In this document: positions 43,509-53,278 of the stretch, piece after piece
Layout of the letters: every line of letters begins with the position of its first letter
Numbering within the stretch: position 1 is the first letter of the stretch
NCBI RefSeq assembly: GCF_003722355.1
Contig: NZ_QWDD01000001.1
Location: forward strand, 2,480,001-2,544,000
Length of the DNA: 64,000 bases
Origin: Methylocystis hirsuta
GTDB taxonomy: Bacteria > Pseudomonadota > Alphaproteobacteria > Rhizobiales > Beijerinckiaceae
Direction of reading: 5' to 3'
Program-made: the position numbers and the translations under genes
The notes under the pieces: generated by a model
The model's database searches: none
What the model saw: the letters and a program-made list of their open reading frames with translations, nothing else
What the model was told of the DNA's origin: nothing

Positions 43509-44773
43509 GTGGGTCGCTTCAGCGAATTTGAATAGGACGCTTCCCCCGGCTGAAGATTCCTGATTCGCTCCGCCATTGATTCGACCTCGGGAGGCGAAGA
43601 TGGCGCGGGAAGCGATCGGCGTGAAGCGGTATGCGGTGCGCTTGAGCGGCGAGGATCGGGCGCATCTGGAAGCCATGCTGCGCAAGGGCAAGCATGGGGC
43701 GAAGACGCTGGTAAAGGCTCATATTTTGCTGAAGGCGGACGTTTCCGAGGCGGGCGAAGGCTTGAGCGACGGCGAGATCATCGAACAATTGGAGACGAGC
43801 GCGTCGATGGTCTATCGGGTGCGCAAGCAGCTCGTAGAGGAAGGCTTCGCCGCGGTCTTGACGCGCAAGCCGCACACGCGTCCCTCCGTGCCGCGGATTT
43901 TTGACGGCGAGAAGGAAGCCAGGCTGATAGCCTTGTCCTGCTCGACGCCGCCGAAAGGCTATGCGCGCTGGACGTTGCGGCTGCTGGAAAAGAAAGTCGT
44001 CGAGCTCGAAATCGTCGAGACGGCGAGCGACAGCACGATCGGTCGTGTCTTAAAAAAACATTCTCAAACCCCATCGCAAGCAGCAGTGGGTGATTCCCCC
44101 GCAGGCCGACGCCAGCTTCGTCGCGGCGATGGAGGACGTGCTCGACGTTTATCAGCGTCCGCATGATCCCGCGCGGCCGGTGGTCTGTCTCGACGAAACC
44201 TCGAAGCAGCTGTTGAAGGAGACACGCGCGCCCATTGCAATGCGGAAAGGCCAGCCGCGGCGTGTCGATTATGAATATGAGCGCAACGGAACCGCCAGCA
44301 TCTTCATGATCTTCGCGCCGCTCGAGGGACGGCGGGATGCCATCGTAACCGAGCGTCACACGGCGATCGATTACGCCCATGCGCTCAAGCATGTGGCGGA
44401 CGAGATGTTTCCACGCGCCGAAAAGATCGTACTCGTCCAGGACAATCTGAACACGCACAAGCCTGCGTCGCTTTACCAGGCATTTGCGCCGCAGGAAGCG
44501 CGCCGCCTGACCGAGCGCTTCGAATGGCATTACACGCCGAAGCACGGAAGCTGGCTCGACATGGCAGAGAGCGAGCTCAGCGTTCTCTCCTCGCAATGTC
44601 TCGACCGGCGTATCGGCGATTTGGCCACCCTGCGCGACGAGGTCGCGGCCTGGGTCGCCGCCCGCAACAAGCATCAAGCCAAGGCCGACTGGCAGTTCAC
44701 AGCCGACGACGCCCGCGTCAAACTCAAATCCCTCTACCCAATCTTCCCGTTCAAAATCGTTGAATCGGCCCAC
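43509..44773. mobile_element. IS630-family insertion sequence (copy 1, complete)
   Basis: A 1,265-bp element. Its ends are GTGGGTCGCTTCAGCGAATT on the left and, on the other strand, GTGGGCCGATTCAACGATTT on the right. It is flanked by TA on both sides (43507-43508 and 44774-44775), the hallmark TA duplication of IS630/Tc1-type transposition. It interrupts pglZ. A truncated second copy lies at 49376-49915. Confidence 0.93.
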
Positions 44774-44776
44774 TAG
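43600..44776 (+). CDS. IS630 transposase, in two overlapping frames
   Basis: The N-terminal helix-turn-helix half is in one frame (43600-44166; GEIIEQLETSASMVYRVRKQ) and the C-terminal DDE half in another (up to 44776; Asp in VVCLDETSKQ, Asp in VLVQDNLNTHKP, and Glu in MAESELSVLS). The protein logically continues from the GRVLKK region to NILKPHRKQQWVIPP through a run of seven A at 44052-44058. The second frame is +1 relative to the first. Either slippage at the A-run joins the halves or the copy is inactivated. ATG 43600 follows GGGAGG. Confidence 0.82.
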
Positions 44777-46336
44777 GATCTTCCTGCGGTTCTCCAGACC
44801 CTGTGAACTTTGGCCGTTGACCAGGACGGTTCCACTATCGTTGTCGGCAATCTGCAGATCCTGATTGGGCAGGAGCGACGCCATTCCGAGCTGGGTATAG
44901 CTAGGCAGGCTCCCGAACATCGGCTCGATCCCCGCTTCGTATCGGTCAAGGCTGCGAATACGGCCCAAGAGCTCCTCGGCGATCTCATAGCGAAGCGCAT
45001 CGGAGATGATGACGCAGATCTTCTGGTCACGCCGGCGGAACTCGCCCACATGCTCGCGGTAGAAGCTCCGCTGCGCGGGAACTGGCAGCGCCGACCAGGA
45101 TTCGGCCGCGTCCACATGCCTCTGCCAGGCGTCGTTCAGACGCAACAGGTAGCTATTGACGTAGTGATTCTCGACCTGCTCGAACAGCTCGCGCATCAGC
45201 GTCGCCTGCCCGGACCCCTGCATGCGCCAGATGAATTTTCGATAAAGCTGGTCGATCCGATACCAGCTCTTCGCATAGCGCTCGACGCCTTCCGCGAGGC
45301 TGGTCATGCCGAGTGTCACCTGCGCCATGGCCTGCTGGAACTCGGCGGCGAAGCCGATCGCCTCGTAGATGTCGCGATAAGAGCCATACCAATGACTCTG
45401 CCGACGCTGGCGGATCCAGTTTAAGACGTCAGCCTGCGCGACTGTCTGGCTGCCAACCTCGTGGACCAACGCGCGGATGATCGCGCGATCAACCTCCTCG
45501 AAATAGTCCACCTCGATTAGGGTGCGGAAGTCCCGCTTGGTGAGCTCATGCGCCACGCCCAACGCCTCGGCATACTCAGCCGAGAGTGTTGCGAAGGCCT
45601 CCTCCGCGTTCCGGTTGTTCTTCCAACGACGGAAGAAGACCAAGGCCTCGGGAGCCAGGAGCGCTTCGCCGCCGACAGCACTTTGGTAGCAGGATTTGAA
45701 AAGTGTGATCGCAAAATCGCCAATGCTCGGCTCATCAGCGCGATAGCCAAACAGCCGCGACATCTGATCCCAAAGGAAGTCGCTCAGGCAGACGCGGCCG
45801 ATCAACCGCAGGCTGTCGTCCTTGTCGGCGGCCAGTTCTGCCAACAGTGCCTCGACGACAGTATCAAAGTCACCGTCAGCCGCTGCGCACACACCGAGCA
45901 TCCTCAGACGCAGCCTGGCCTTGGTGTCGTCACCACGAACGACGGCCTTGAGCTTCTCCAGCCGGCGGCCGGAGCGAAAGAACTCCTGATGCTCCCGCGC
46001 GAGGTCCTCGAAGCTGATCGGCAACCCCAAGTCCGCCAGCCAGATCGCGACCTGATCGGTCTTGAACACACCGTGCCCCAACTCGACGTCGAGCAGCCAG
46101 TTGTCGATATCAGCCGGGCGCGGCCCGTCCCGATAAAGCAGAAAGCGCTGCTTCGGCTCCTCCCGCAGGATGCGGTGCTTCACCGCGAACTCGGTGTTCG
46201 CCACCTCAATCTTCTCGACGCTGTCGAGCGTCAACGTTTCGAACGCCTGACGAAATTCATGCACCGGATCGTACCAGAAGACGATCCGATACTTGTCGAA
46301 CTGGGTCTCGAGCCCCTTGGCGATCCGATCCAGCAT
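44774..46336 (-). pseudogene. pglZ: pglZ, N-terminal fragment
   Basis: The first 520 or so codons of PglZ. The alkaline-phosphatase-type metal-binding Asp is in ICVIISDALRYEIAEELL near the end of the fragment. The frame reads on into the IS630 as nonsense. The start at 46336 lies 2 bp after the stop of the pglX remnant, the normal tight pglX-pglZ spacing. Confidence 0.9.
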
Positions 46337-46338
46337 GC

Positions 46339-46747
46339 TCAGTCGTCCGAATCGTTGAGGCCCTTGATGGGCTTCAGGGCAGCACCGAACTTCGCATAGT
46401 TGGCCTTTACGCCGTCATCGAGGTCGATCTCGATCTTCTGTGTCGCCAATGGAAACAGGACATCACGCTCCCAGGCGTCGATCTCCTCGATTTGCCTTGC
46501 CGTCGCCTCGATCTCCTTGAGAGCCTTGGTCTTCTGTGCGGGCGATGCGTCACCGCTGATGCTGAGCGCTTCCTGCGCTCGGCGGTAAGCTTCGAGCTTT
46601 GATCGGAACTCGCGCAGATAGTCGTTCAACACAACGCTTACCGTGTCGGGGCGATAGCGATGCATGTAGATCAGCGCGTTGAACGTGCCCTTCGGGCTCG
46701 AAAAAAGCCAGTATATGGGGCGCTTCTTATAAAGCGCGGGCGCAAAG
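46339..46747 (-). pseudogene. pglX: pglX, C-terminal remnant
   Basis: About 135 residues from the C-terminus of the BREX adenine-specific DNA methyltransferase PglX, recognisable by RPIYWLFSSPKGTFNALIYM and HRYRPDTVSVVLNDYLREF. The methyltransferase domain and about 1,000 N-terminal residues are gone; the IS21 left end replaces them at about 46740. Without the methyltransferase, BREX cannot mark self DNA. Confidence 0.88.
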
Positions 46748-46854
46748 TGTACCACTGAACCGGCTTTGATCTGCCGCTTTGATGGCGGGACAAAAGTGTA
46801 CCGGTCCTGATAGGCCGAATCGATGTCTTTGAAAGGCATGGAGAGGCCGAAAGG

Positions 46855-48381
46855 ATGTTCACAGTGGAACTCTATGCCGCGATACGACGCGCAGTGATGG
46901 CGGACGGGCTGAGCCGGCGGGAGGCGGCTAAGCGCTTTGGCGTTCATCGCAACACGATCACGAAGATGCTCCAATATTCGATTCCGCCGGGCTATCGGCG
47001 GCGCGAGCGGCCGGCATCGAAGAAGCTGGGGCCGTATATGGCCTGGATCGACAATATTCTGGAGGGCGACCGGAGCGTTCACAAAAAGCAGCGGCATACG
47101 GCGCAGCGGATTTTTGAACGGTTACGGGACGAAGAGGGGTTTTCCGGCGGCTACACGATCGTTCGCGAGTATGTGGCGCGGGCGCTGTTGCGGTCGCGCG
47201 AGATGTTTATTCCGTTGAGCCATTGCCCCGGACAGGCGCAGGCGGATTTTGGCGAGGCGGACGGCTACATCGCCGGCAAGAAGGTCCGCTTTCATTACTT
47301 TTGCGTGGACCTGCCGCACTCGGACAGTTGCTTCGTCAAGGCCTATCCCGCCGAGACAGCGGAAGCCTTTTGCGATGGTCATGTGGCGGCGTTCGATTTT
47401 TTCGGCGGCGTGCCGCAGTCGATTTTATACGACAACACTCGGCTCGCCGTTGCAAAGATCGTGAAGGGCGGCAGGCGCCTGCGTTCGCAAATGTTTGCCG
47501 AACTCCAAAGCCATTATCTGTTTGAGGATCGCTTCGGCAGACCGGGCAAAGGCAATGACAAGGGCAAGGTCGAGGGGCTGGTCGGCTATGTCCGGCGCAA
47601 CTTCATGACGCCTCTGCCTGTCGCGGAGAGTTTCGACGCGCTCAACGTAAGGCTCCTCGACGCCTGCACGAAGCGACGACAGGCAATATTGCGCGGCCAG
47701 TCGATGACGATCAGCGAACGCATGCAGTCGGACATATCCGCGTTCATGCCGTTGCCGCCGACCCCTTATGACGCCTGTCACAAGATTGCGACGCGCGTCT
47801 CGTCCATGTCGTTGGTGCGCTACCGCAACAACGATTACTCGGTTCCAACCCGCTATGGCCATCAAGAGGTGTTGGCGAAGGGTTACGTCGACAGAGTCGA
47901 GATTGTCTGTCGCGGTGAGACGGTCGCCGTGCATGCGCGCAGCTACGACAAGGCCGAGTTCATTTATAATCCGCTGCATTATCTCGCCTTGCTCGAACAC
48001 AAGAGCCAGGCGCTCGATCAGGCCGCGCCGCTCGACGACTGGCGCCTCGCCGATTGCGTCTATCGTCTGCGGCGGCTGATGGAGGCGCGCATGGGGAACA
48101 GCGGGCGCCGCGAGTTCATCCAGGTGCTGCGGCTGATGGAGGACTTCCATCAACATCTCGTCGAACAGGCCATCGCGGAGGCGCTGCGTCTTGGCGCAAT
48201 CAGTTTTGACGCGGTGAAGATGCTCCTGCTCGCCAAATTGGAGAACCGGCCAGCCCGGCTCGATCTGACATTCTATCCCTATCTGCCAGTGGCGACAGTC
48301 GGCGCGACAGACCCGCGCGCCTATCTCGGGCTCGTCGCCAACGCAGCCGCTATCGAGCCAAGTGCACGAGTTTCGGCATGA
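46855..48381 (+). CDS. istA: IS21 transposase IstA
   Basis: A 508-residue DDE integrase. The N-terminal helix-turn-helix (LSRREAAKRFGVHRNTITKM) is followed by the RNase H-like core: Asp in QAQADFGEADGYIAG, Asp in ILYDNTRLAVAK, and Glu in GNDKGKVEGLVGYVRRN. Length is normal. The stop overlaps the istB start by 4 bp (ATGA). Confidence 0.92.
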   Translation: MFTVELYAAIRRAVMADGLSRREAAKRFGVHRNTITKMLQYSIPPGYRRRERPASKKLGPYMAWIDNILEGDRSVHKKQRHTAQRIFERLRDEEGFSGGYTIVREYVARALLRSREMFIPLSHCPGQAQADFGEADGYIAGKKVRFHYFCVDLPHSDSCFVKAYPAETAEAFCDGHVAAFDFFGGVPQSILYDNTRLAVAKIVKGGRRLRSQMFAELQSHYLFEDRFGRPGKGNDKGKVEGLVGYVRRNFMTPLPVAESFDALNVRLLDACTKRRQAILRGQSMTISERMQSDISAFMPLPPTPYDACHKIATRVSSMSLVRYRNNDYSVPTRYGHQEVLAKGYVDRVEIVCRGETVAVHARSYDKAEFIYNPLHYLALLEHKSQALDQAAPLDDWRLADCVYRLRRLMEARMGNSGRREFIQVLRLMEDFHQHLVEQAIAEALRLGAISFDAVKMLLLAKLENRPARLDLTFYPYLPVATVGATDPRAYLGLVANAAAIEPSARVSA

Positions 48382-49220
48382 GCGCCTCGCAGGAGTCGAC
48401 CTCCCAAACGATCGTCGCGCCGCAGGTGCTACTGGGCAATCACCTCAAGGCGTTGAAGCTTCCCACCTTCGCGCGCGAATATGAGAAAGTGGCGCTGGAA
48501 TCGGCGCAAGATCGCGCCGATTATCCGCGCTATTTGCTGCGCCTGTGCGAACTGGAGCGCATCGATCGCGAGCGGCGCAATGTCGAGCGTCGCATTCGCC
48601 TGGCGCGCTTTACGCAGATCAAGAGCCTCGACACATTCGACTTCGCCGCGCAGCCGTCACTCAACAAGCCGCTGGTTCTGGAGCTGGCGCGGTGCGAATG
48701 GATAGAGAAGCGACAGAACTGCATCGCGCTGGGTCCATCCGGAACCGGCAAGACTCACGTCGCGCTCGCCCTTGGGCTCGCCGCTTGCCAAAAGGGCTTC
48801 AGCGTCGCCTTCACCTCGGCCGCCGCTCTCGTGCACGAACTCATGGAAGCGCGCGACGAGCGCCGCCTGCGGGCGCTGCAAAAGCATCTCAACACCGTCA
48901 AATTGCTGATCGTCGATGAGCTGGGCTACGTGCCGTTCACGGCGGTTGGTTCTGAACTGCTCTTCGAGGTCTTCAGCCAGCGCTATGAACGTGGCGCCAC
49001 GCTGGTGACCAGCAATCTGCCATTCGATGAATGGACGTCGGTGTTCGGGTCGGAACGGCTCACCGGCGCACTGCTCGATCGGCTCACCCATCATGTCCAC
49101 ATTCTGGAGATGAACGGCGACAGCTATCGTCTCGCGACAGCCAGGAAGGCGCAACGGCGCAATGCCGACGAGCCTAGCGTAAGCCCAAGAACCAAGGGAG
49201 AAGCCGACGCAGACATTTAA
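48378..49220 (+). CDS. istB: IS21 transposition helper ATPase IstB
   Basis: A 280-residue AAA+ ATPase that assists IstA with target choice. Walker A is LGPSGTGKTHVALAL and Walker B is LLIVDELGYVPF. The N-terminal helical domain and the C-terminal RLTHHVHILEMNGDSYRL are typical. It is translationally coupled to istA and intact. Confidence 0.92.
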   Translation: MSASQESTSQTIVAPQVLLGNHLKALKLPTFAREYEKVALESAQDRADYPRYLLRLCELERIDRERRNVERRIRLARFTQIKSLDTFDFAAQPSLNKPLVLELARCEWIEKRQNCIALGPSGTGKTHVALALGLAACQKGFSVAFTSAAALVHELMEARDERRLRALQKHLNTVKLLIVDELGYVPFTAVGSELLFEVFSQRYERGATLVTSNLPFDEWTSVFGSERLTGALLDRLTHHVHILEMNGDSYRLATARKAQRRNADEPSVSPRTKGEADADI

Positions 49221-49375
49221 CCGCCGCCGCGCGCATTGAAGCGCGCTTCGCTACGCTCCGCGCGCCTCAATGCGCGCGACAACCCAACTCACAAGGGCTT
49301 CACGGCCCTTTTCTCTCAACCAGAACGGTACACTTTTACGCCGCCATCTGGCACAATTTGTCGCCGCCGTTGACA

Positions 49376-49824
49376 ACACGACCGATCGTGCTGTCGCTCG
49401 CCGTCTCGACGATTTCGAGCTCGACGACTTTCTTTTCCAGCAGCCGCAACGTCCAGCGCGCATAGCCTTTCGGCGGCGTCGAGCAGGACAAGGCTATCAG
49501 CCTGGCTTCCTTCTCGCCGTCAAAAATCCGCGGCACGGAGGGACGCGTGTGCGGCTTGCGCGTCAAGACCGCGGCGAAGCCTTCCTCTACGAGCTGCTTG
49601 CGCACCCGATAGACCATCGACGCGCTCGTCTCCAATTGTTCGATGATCTCGCCGTCGCTCAAGCCTTCGCCCGCCTCGGAAACGTCCGCCTTCAGCAAAA
49701 TATGAGCCTTTACCAGCGTCTTCGCCCCATGCTTGCCCTTGCGCAGCATGGCTTCCAGATGCGCCCGCTCCTCGCCGCTCAAGCGCACCGCATACCGCTT
49801 CACGCCGATCGCTTCCCGCGCCAT
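49376..49824 (-). pseudogene. Truncated IS630 transposase (N-terminal half)
   Basis: Carries only the helix-turn-helix half (MAREAIGVKRYAVRLSGEER onward). The frame runs out into IS21 end sequence as NGGDKLCQMAA. It has no DDE residues and cannot be active by itself. One residue differs from copy 1 near the start (Glu for Asp after SGE). Confidence 0.85.
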
Positions 49825-49915
49825 CTTCGCCTCCCGAGGTCGAATCAATGGCGGAGCGAATCAGGAATCTTCAGCCGGGGGAAGCGTCCTATTCAAATTC
49901 GCTGAAGCGACCCAC
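49376..49915 (-). mobile_element. IS630 copy 2, truncated
   Basis: The left 540 bp of the same IS630 as copy 1, in opposite orientation. Its terminal repeat ends at 49915 and is followed by a TA at 49916-49917. The transposase fragment (from ATG 49824) is nearly identical to copy 1, then stops at the IS21 junction near the A-run region. The other half of the element is missing. Confidence 0.88.
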
Positions 49916-50711
49916 TAGGTGCTTTCTCAGCCTGCAGCCACGAGCGCCAGAACCGGATAAGCAGCGACCCTACGCAGAGTCGACGCTCGCGGGTTCGCCG
50001 GAGCCGGCGAGACGCCTGTTCGCAATTTCGCGGCCGATCGCGGGCACGCTTGCCGAGACGTATTTGCGCCATCGCGGCATTACCGGGTTCCACGGAACCA
50101 CTAATCTGCGCTTCCATCCGCGTTGTTACTATCGGCCGGACAATTGCTCGCCGGTCCAGACCTGGCCTGCGTTGATCGCCGCAGTCTCCGATCTCGAGGG
50201 GAAGCTCACCGGCGTGCAACGCTCCTGGCTTGATCCGTCGGGTCACAGCAAAGCGCCAATCGAAACGCCGAGACGGGCGATGGGCTGTCTCCTCGGCAAC
50301 GCTGTCCGCTTCGGTGTGGCGCATGACATCATGGCGGCGGGTGAAGGAATCGAAACCGTGCTGTCGCTTCGCTGCGTCATGCCGACCATGCCAATGATTG
50401 CGGCGCTGTCGTCCGCGCATCTTGCCGCCATCCTGTTTCCGACCACCTTGCGCCGCCTCTATGTCCTTCGCGACAACGACGAGGCAGGCGCCGGCGCGGC
50501 GGCGACCTTGTTGGACCGCGCAAATTCGGCAGGGATCGAGACGATCATCCTGTCGCCGACGCTGGGCGACTTCAACGACGACCTCCGTCTGCTTGGGGTC
50601 GAGCAGTTACGAGCGGCCCTCAGGCCGCGACTCGCGCCGCAGGACGTCGGGCGCTTCATGGAACCGGGAAGCCGAACGAGGCCGATGCAGCGGCGCCGGC
50701 TACGTGTCTGA
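49916..50711 (+). pseudogene. Toprim-domain protein (DUF7146-like), N-terminus lost
   Basis: The surviving 260 or so residues form the catalytic part of a conjugative-element primase-like protein: ARRLFAISRPIAGTLAETYL, LRHRGITGFHGTTNLRFHP, then the Toprim fold with Glu in AAGEGIETVLSL and the DxD-like pair in LYVLRDNDEAGAGA, and FNDDLRLLGVEQL. The zinc-binding N-terminus, which would lie to the left, was removed where the IS630 remnant begins. An open frame from 49848 exists, but its first 23 codons are IS630 terminal sequence. Confidence 0.75.
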
Positions 50712-50782
50712 TCGGATCGCGCAGCTTTCCGGCATTGTCGGAGAAAGCCGCCTCCCTTGCCTTCATAGAGGGCGACCTTTAC

Positions 50783-50930
50783 GGCGGTCGGTATGGCCAC
50801 GCAATGGCTACGGGCCGACTATTTTCCGTCGCGCCCGTTGGGCGCTTTACAGCGCGAAACAAAATAGCCGGCCCTTCGCCATCCTCCGCTGCGCGCTGCG
50901 GCCCTTCGCTGCGCTTCGGGTGCGGGTCAG
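50783..50930 (+). promoter_or_regulatory. Leader A upstream of the DUF2493 gene, homologous to leader B
   Basis: Holds a hairpin with arms GCGCCC (50831-50836) and GGGCGC (50840-50845), then GCGCGAAACAA at 50852-50862 and a CCCTTCGCCATCCTCCGCT tract. The same order of parts, with a different but still paired stem, occurs at 53657-53720 upstream of DUF736. This suggests a conserved RNA leader or single-stranded-DNA promoter of the element. Confidence 0.5.
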
Positions 50931-51001
50931 AACCGCCCGCCGCCTTTCGTCGCCATGAAGGCCGCGAGGGTCGCGGTCAATCCGACGAAGGAAAAGCGCA
51001 G

Positions 51002-51940
51002 ATGGCTTCCGATCGCGACATACCGGGCTTCGAGCCACCGCCGCACTCGTCCTCGACCGAGCACGCGCTCGCCGAACTCCAGCTTTATGGCTTCCGTCCC
51101 TTCCAGGACGAACCCGACCCGAGGCCACTTCCCGAAGCGCGAACGATCACCGTGGCGGTCGCCGACATCTTCGACGCTCTTGTCGCGACATTGGGCGACA
51201 CCCGCCTCGAACCCGACCTCGAGGCGCTGCTCTGGTCGACGGTCAATCTCTTCCATCGTGCTGTCTTACGCAATGAGCGCGAACTCGATGACAATCAGCA
51301 GGCGCAGCGACGCAGTCAGAATGAACAGGACGGCTCGGAAATCCGCTCGGTTGAGCTCGAACGCCTGATCGTCGAAGGGCGGACGCTCATCGAACGCCGC
51401 GACAGCATGGAGCTCTTCCGCGACGAAGCCGCAGACCACTTCGAGCGCCACATCGGCTCATGCTGGCGTCCGCACTCAGGCTCCAAGGTCAACCATCGCG
51501 CACTGACCTCGGCGATGATCGACAGTCGCGATTTTCTTGCCGCCCAGCGACGCGCTGCGAACGAGACGTTGCTTCCCGCCGGGGCCAAGGTTGCCTTTAC
51601 GGGTGGCCTCGACTTCAACGACCATGGCGCCATCTGGGATCGACTCGACAAGGCTCACGCCAAGCAACCCGACATGGTGCTGCTACACGGCGGGGCCCCA
51701 CGAGGGGCGGAGCGTATCGCCGCCTGCTGGGCCGATCATCGCAAAGTGCCGCAAATCGCCTTCAAGCCCGACTGGAAGCGTCACGCCAAGGCTGCGCCGT
51801 TCAAGCGAAACGACCACATGCTGGCGACGCTGCCGATCGGCGTCATCGTCTTTCCCGGCTCAGGCATCTCCGCCAATCTCGCCGACAAGGCGCGCATGCT
51901 TGGCATCCCTGTGTGGAAATTCAATGACGGCGGCGCGTGA
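51002..51940 (+). CDS. DUF2493 (SLOG-like) protein of the conjugative element
   Basis: A 312-residue protein. The C-terminal DUF2493 domain shows VAFTGGLDFNDHGAIWDRLD, then VLLHGGAPRGAERIAACWAD and VFPGSGISANLADKARML, which together outline a Rossmann-like nucleotide-binding SLOG fold. The N-terminal 150 residues are helical and charged. Function is unknown; the gene is a regular part of alphaproteobacterial ICEs and plasmids next to Toprim and DUF736 genes. ATG 51002 (MASDRDIPG) follows GAAGGAAAAG; the longer frame crosses leader A. Confidence 0.8.
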   Translation: MASDRDIPGFEPPPHSSSTEHALAELQLYGFRPFQDEPDPRPLPEARTITVAVADIFDALVATLGDTRLEPDLEALLWSTVNLFHRAVLRNERELDDNQQAQRRSQNEQDGSEIRSVELERLIVEGRTLIERRDSMELFRDEAADHFERHIGSCWRPHSGSKVNHRALTSAMIDSRDFLAAQRRAANETLLPAGAKVAFTGGLDFNDHGAIWDRLDKAHAKQPDMVLLHGGAPRGAERIAACWADHRKVPQIAFKPDWKRHAKAAPFKRNDHMLATLPIGVIVFPGSGISANLADKARMLGIPVWKFNDGGA

Positions 51941-52103
51941 GCGACAGATCGCCGCCGCATGCAAATCAGCTGCAGCAAAGGGATTCAGATTAAGCGTTTA
52001 TCGCGTTGCGCAATCCGATGATTACCGATCGCCACAATCGCCAGACGAGCAGGAACTATGGCTCAACCTGAATTCCGCTGCTAACCCGACTTGTTCATTG
52101 GCC

Positions 52104-52610
52104 TCAACCCTGAGTGCGCGTCATGCGGATCGCCGGTAACTTAGTCTCCCGTGTCAGTGGCGCTTCAAACGTCTGAACTCTCTTGAAACCGGCGCTACCA
52201 TAAAAGTACGATGCATTCAGTGTCGAGTAGCACTCGAGCGTCCGAATGGACCGCTCTTCAGCGTCTCGTATACAGCGCGACAGGAGCGCACTCCCAATGC
52301 CTTTGCGTAGCCATCGCGGGTGCGTCGCAAAGTGTCGGATATGCGCGACTCCATTTTGGATCTCGTCGTCGCCGGGCCGCTCTAAGGTCCATCCGCCGCA
52401 TCCGATGCATTCCTCATCGGCCGTCTTTGTGACGTAATAGGTCCCAGATGCAAGCAGATGTGGATTAGCCTTCGTCATCAGCGGCAACGCGACAACCAGC
52501 AATTCATTCTTGTAATGGTCTCGCAGCAGCGTCGATTAGCTAGCGTCGAGAAGAGCGCTCACCTCCCTGTCATCCCCTACGGTAGCAATCCTAATGATGA
52601 ACTCGTTCAT
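52104..52610 (-). pseudogene. GNAT acetyltransferase gene with an in-frame stop
   Basis: Read from ATG 52610 the product begins MNEFIIRIATVGDDREVSAL, reaches a TAA at 52536-52538 (codon 25), and continues in the same frame as STLLRDHYKNELLVVALPL, into a GNAT core (FATHPRWLRKGIGSALLSRC, then ASYFYGSAGFKRV) to 52104. At the stop the family would be expected to have an ordinary residue, so a single base change has inactivated the gene. Internal restart would lose the first strand. It lies inside the conjugative backbone. Confidence 0.8.
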
Positions 52611-52819
52611 CTCAAAGCAACCCCTTTTGTAGCGGCGCGAGGCGAGACTCAATGTCTGCCGATGGCGTCAACTCCGAAAGTGGCGCGAAGCTGAAATCGA
52701 TACTGTGGGTGTTTCGATCCATTTATCTGCTTCCGTATGTCCCTACTTCTACTATTATAGCGATAGCGCCGTGGCGGTGGAGGAAGGCGCGACCGTTTGA
52801 CATTGTCACGGAGGCCGCC

Positions 52820-53278
52820 ATGCTCATCGCCATCTCCATTCTTGCCTTCTTCTGCTGGTTGCTGTTTGCGCTTGCCGTCAATGCGCTGCCATTCTTCGTC
52901 GGCGCCACCGCGTTGCTCGCCGCCTATCAGAGCGGCGCGGGCCCCGTTGGCGCGATCGTCGTCGGCCTCTTTGTCAGCACCGCATTGCTCGCCGGTGGAC
53001 AGCGCGCCATTGCGGCCGCCCGTTCGCCGCAACTGCGCGCAGCCATTGTTTTCCTCTTCGCCGCGCCAGCCGCTATCGCCGGCTATCACGCGATTCGTGG
53101 TCTTGCCCGCTTCAGCGCGTCATCCGAACCTTGGCAAGACGCTTTCGCCATAGTTGGCGCGATCACGGTCGGCGCCACCGCTTGGGCGCGCATGACGTTG
53201 ACCTCACCGAAAGTCTATCGGCGGGCCTTGGCTCGTTCGAGCGCTCCGCGCGTTGCGTCTGTGAACAAAGACGAGTGA
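52820..53278 (+). CDS. Membrane protein of the conjugative element
   Basis: A 152-residue protein with about four hydrophobic helices (ISILAFFCWLLFALAVNALP, FFVGATALLAAYQSGAG, AIVVGLFVSTALLAGG and AAIVFLFAAPAAIAGYHAI). ATG 52820 has a GGAGG site. Homologous small membrane proteins recur at this place in Hyphomicrobiales ICEs, but no function is known to me. A longer frame from 52652 lacks support. Confidence 0.7.
   Translation: MLIAISILAFFCWLLFALAVNALPFFVGATALLAAYQSGAGPVGAIVVGLFVSTALLAGGQRAIAAARSPQLRAAIVFLFAAPAAIAGYHAIRGLARFSASSEPWQDAFAIVGAITVGATAWARMTLTSPKVYRRALARSSAPRVASVNKDE

Larger units (their letters stand above)
46744..49375. mobile_element. IS21-family insertion sequence
   Basis: Carries istA and istB. 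The right end is TGTCAACGGCGGCGACAAAT on the minus strand, ending at 49375. Subterminal repeats GATGGCGG-N2-(T/C)AAAAGTGTACC occur near both ends. The left tip is not clear and may be missing; its boundary with pglX is between about 46725 and 46748. No target duplication is seen: the left side is pglX and the right side is half of an IS630, so a deletion accompanied or followed the insertion. Confidence 0.8.

Noticed and set aside
44810..46399. Plus-strand frames antisense to pglZ
   Set aside because: They mirror a recognised PglZ sequence and have no motif of their own.
46744..49375. Target-site duplication for IS21
   Set aside because: No matching direct repeats flank the element, and the two sides belong to unrelated sequences (pglX and IS630).
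49848..49915. Start of a longer Toprim protein (from 49848)
   Set aside because: These codons are IS630 terminal sequence; the true N-terminus was lost, so the gene is treated as truncated.
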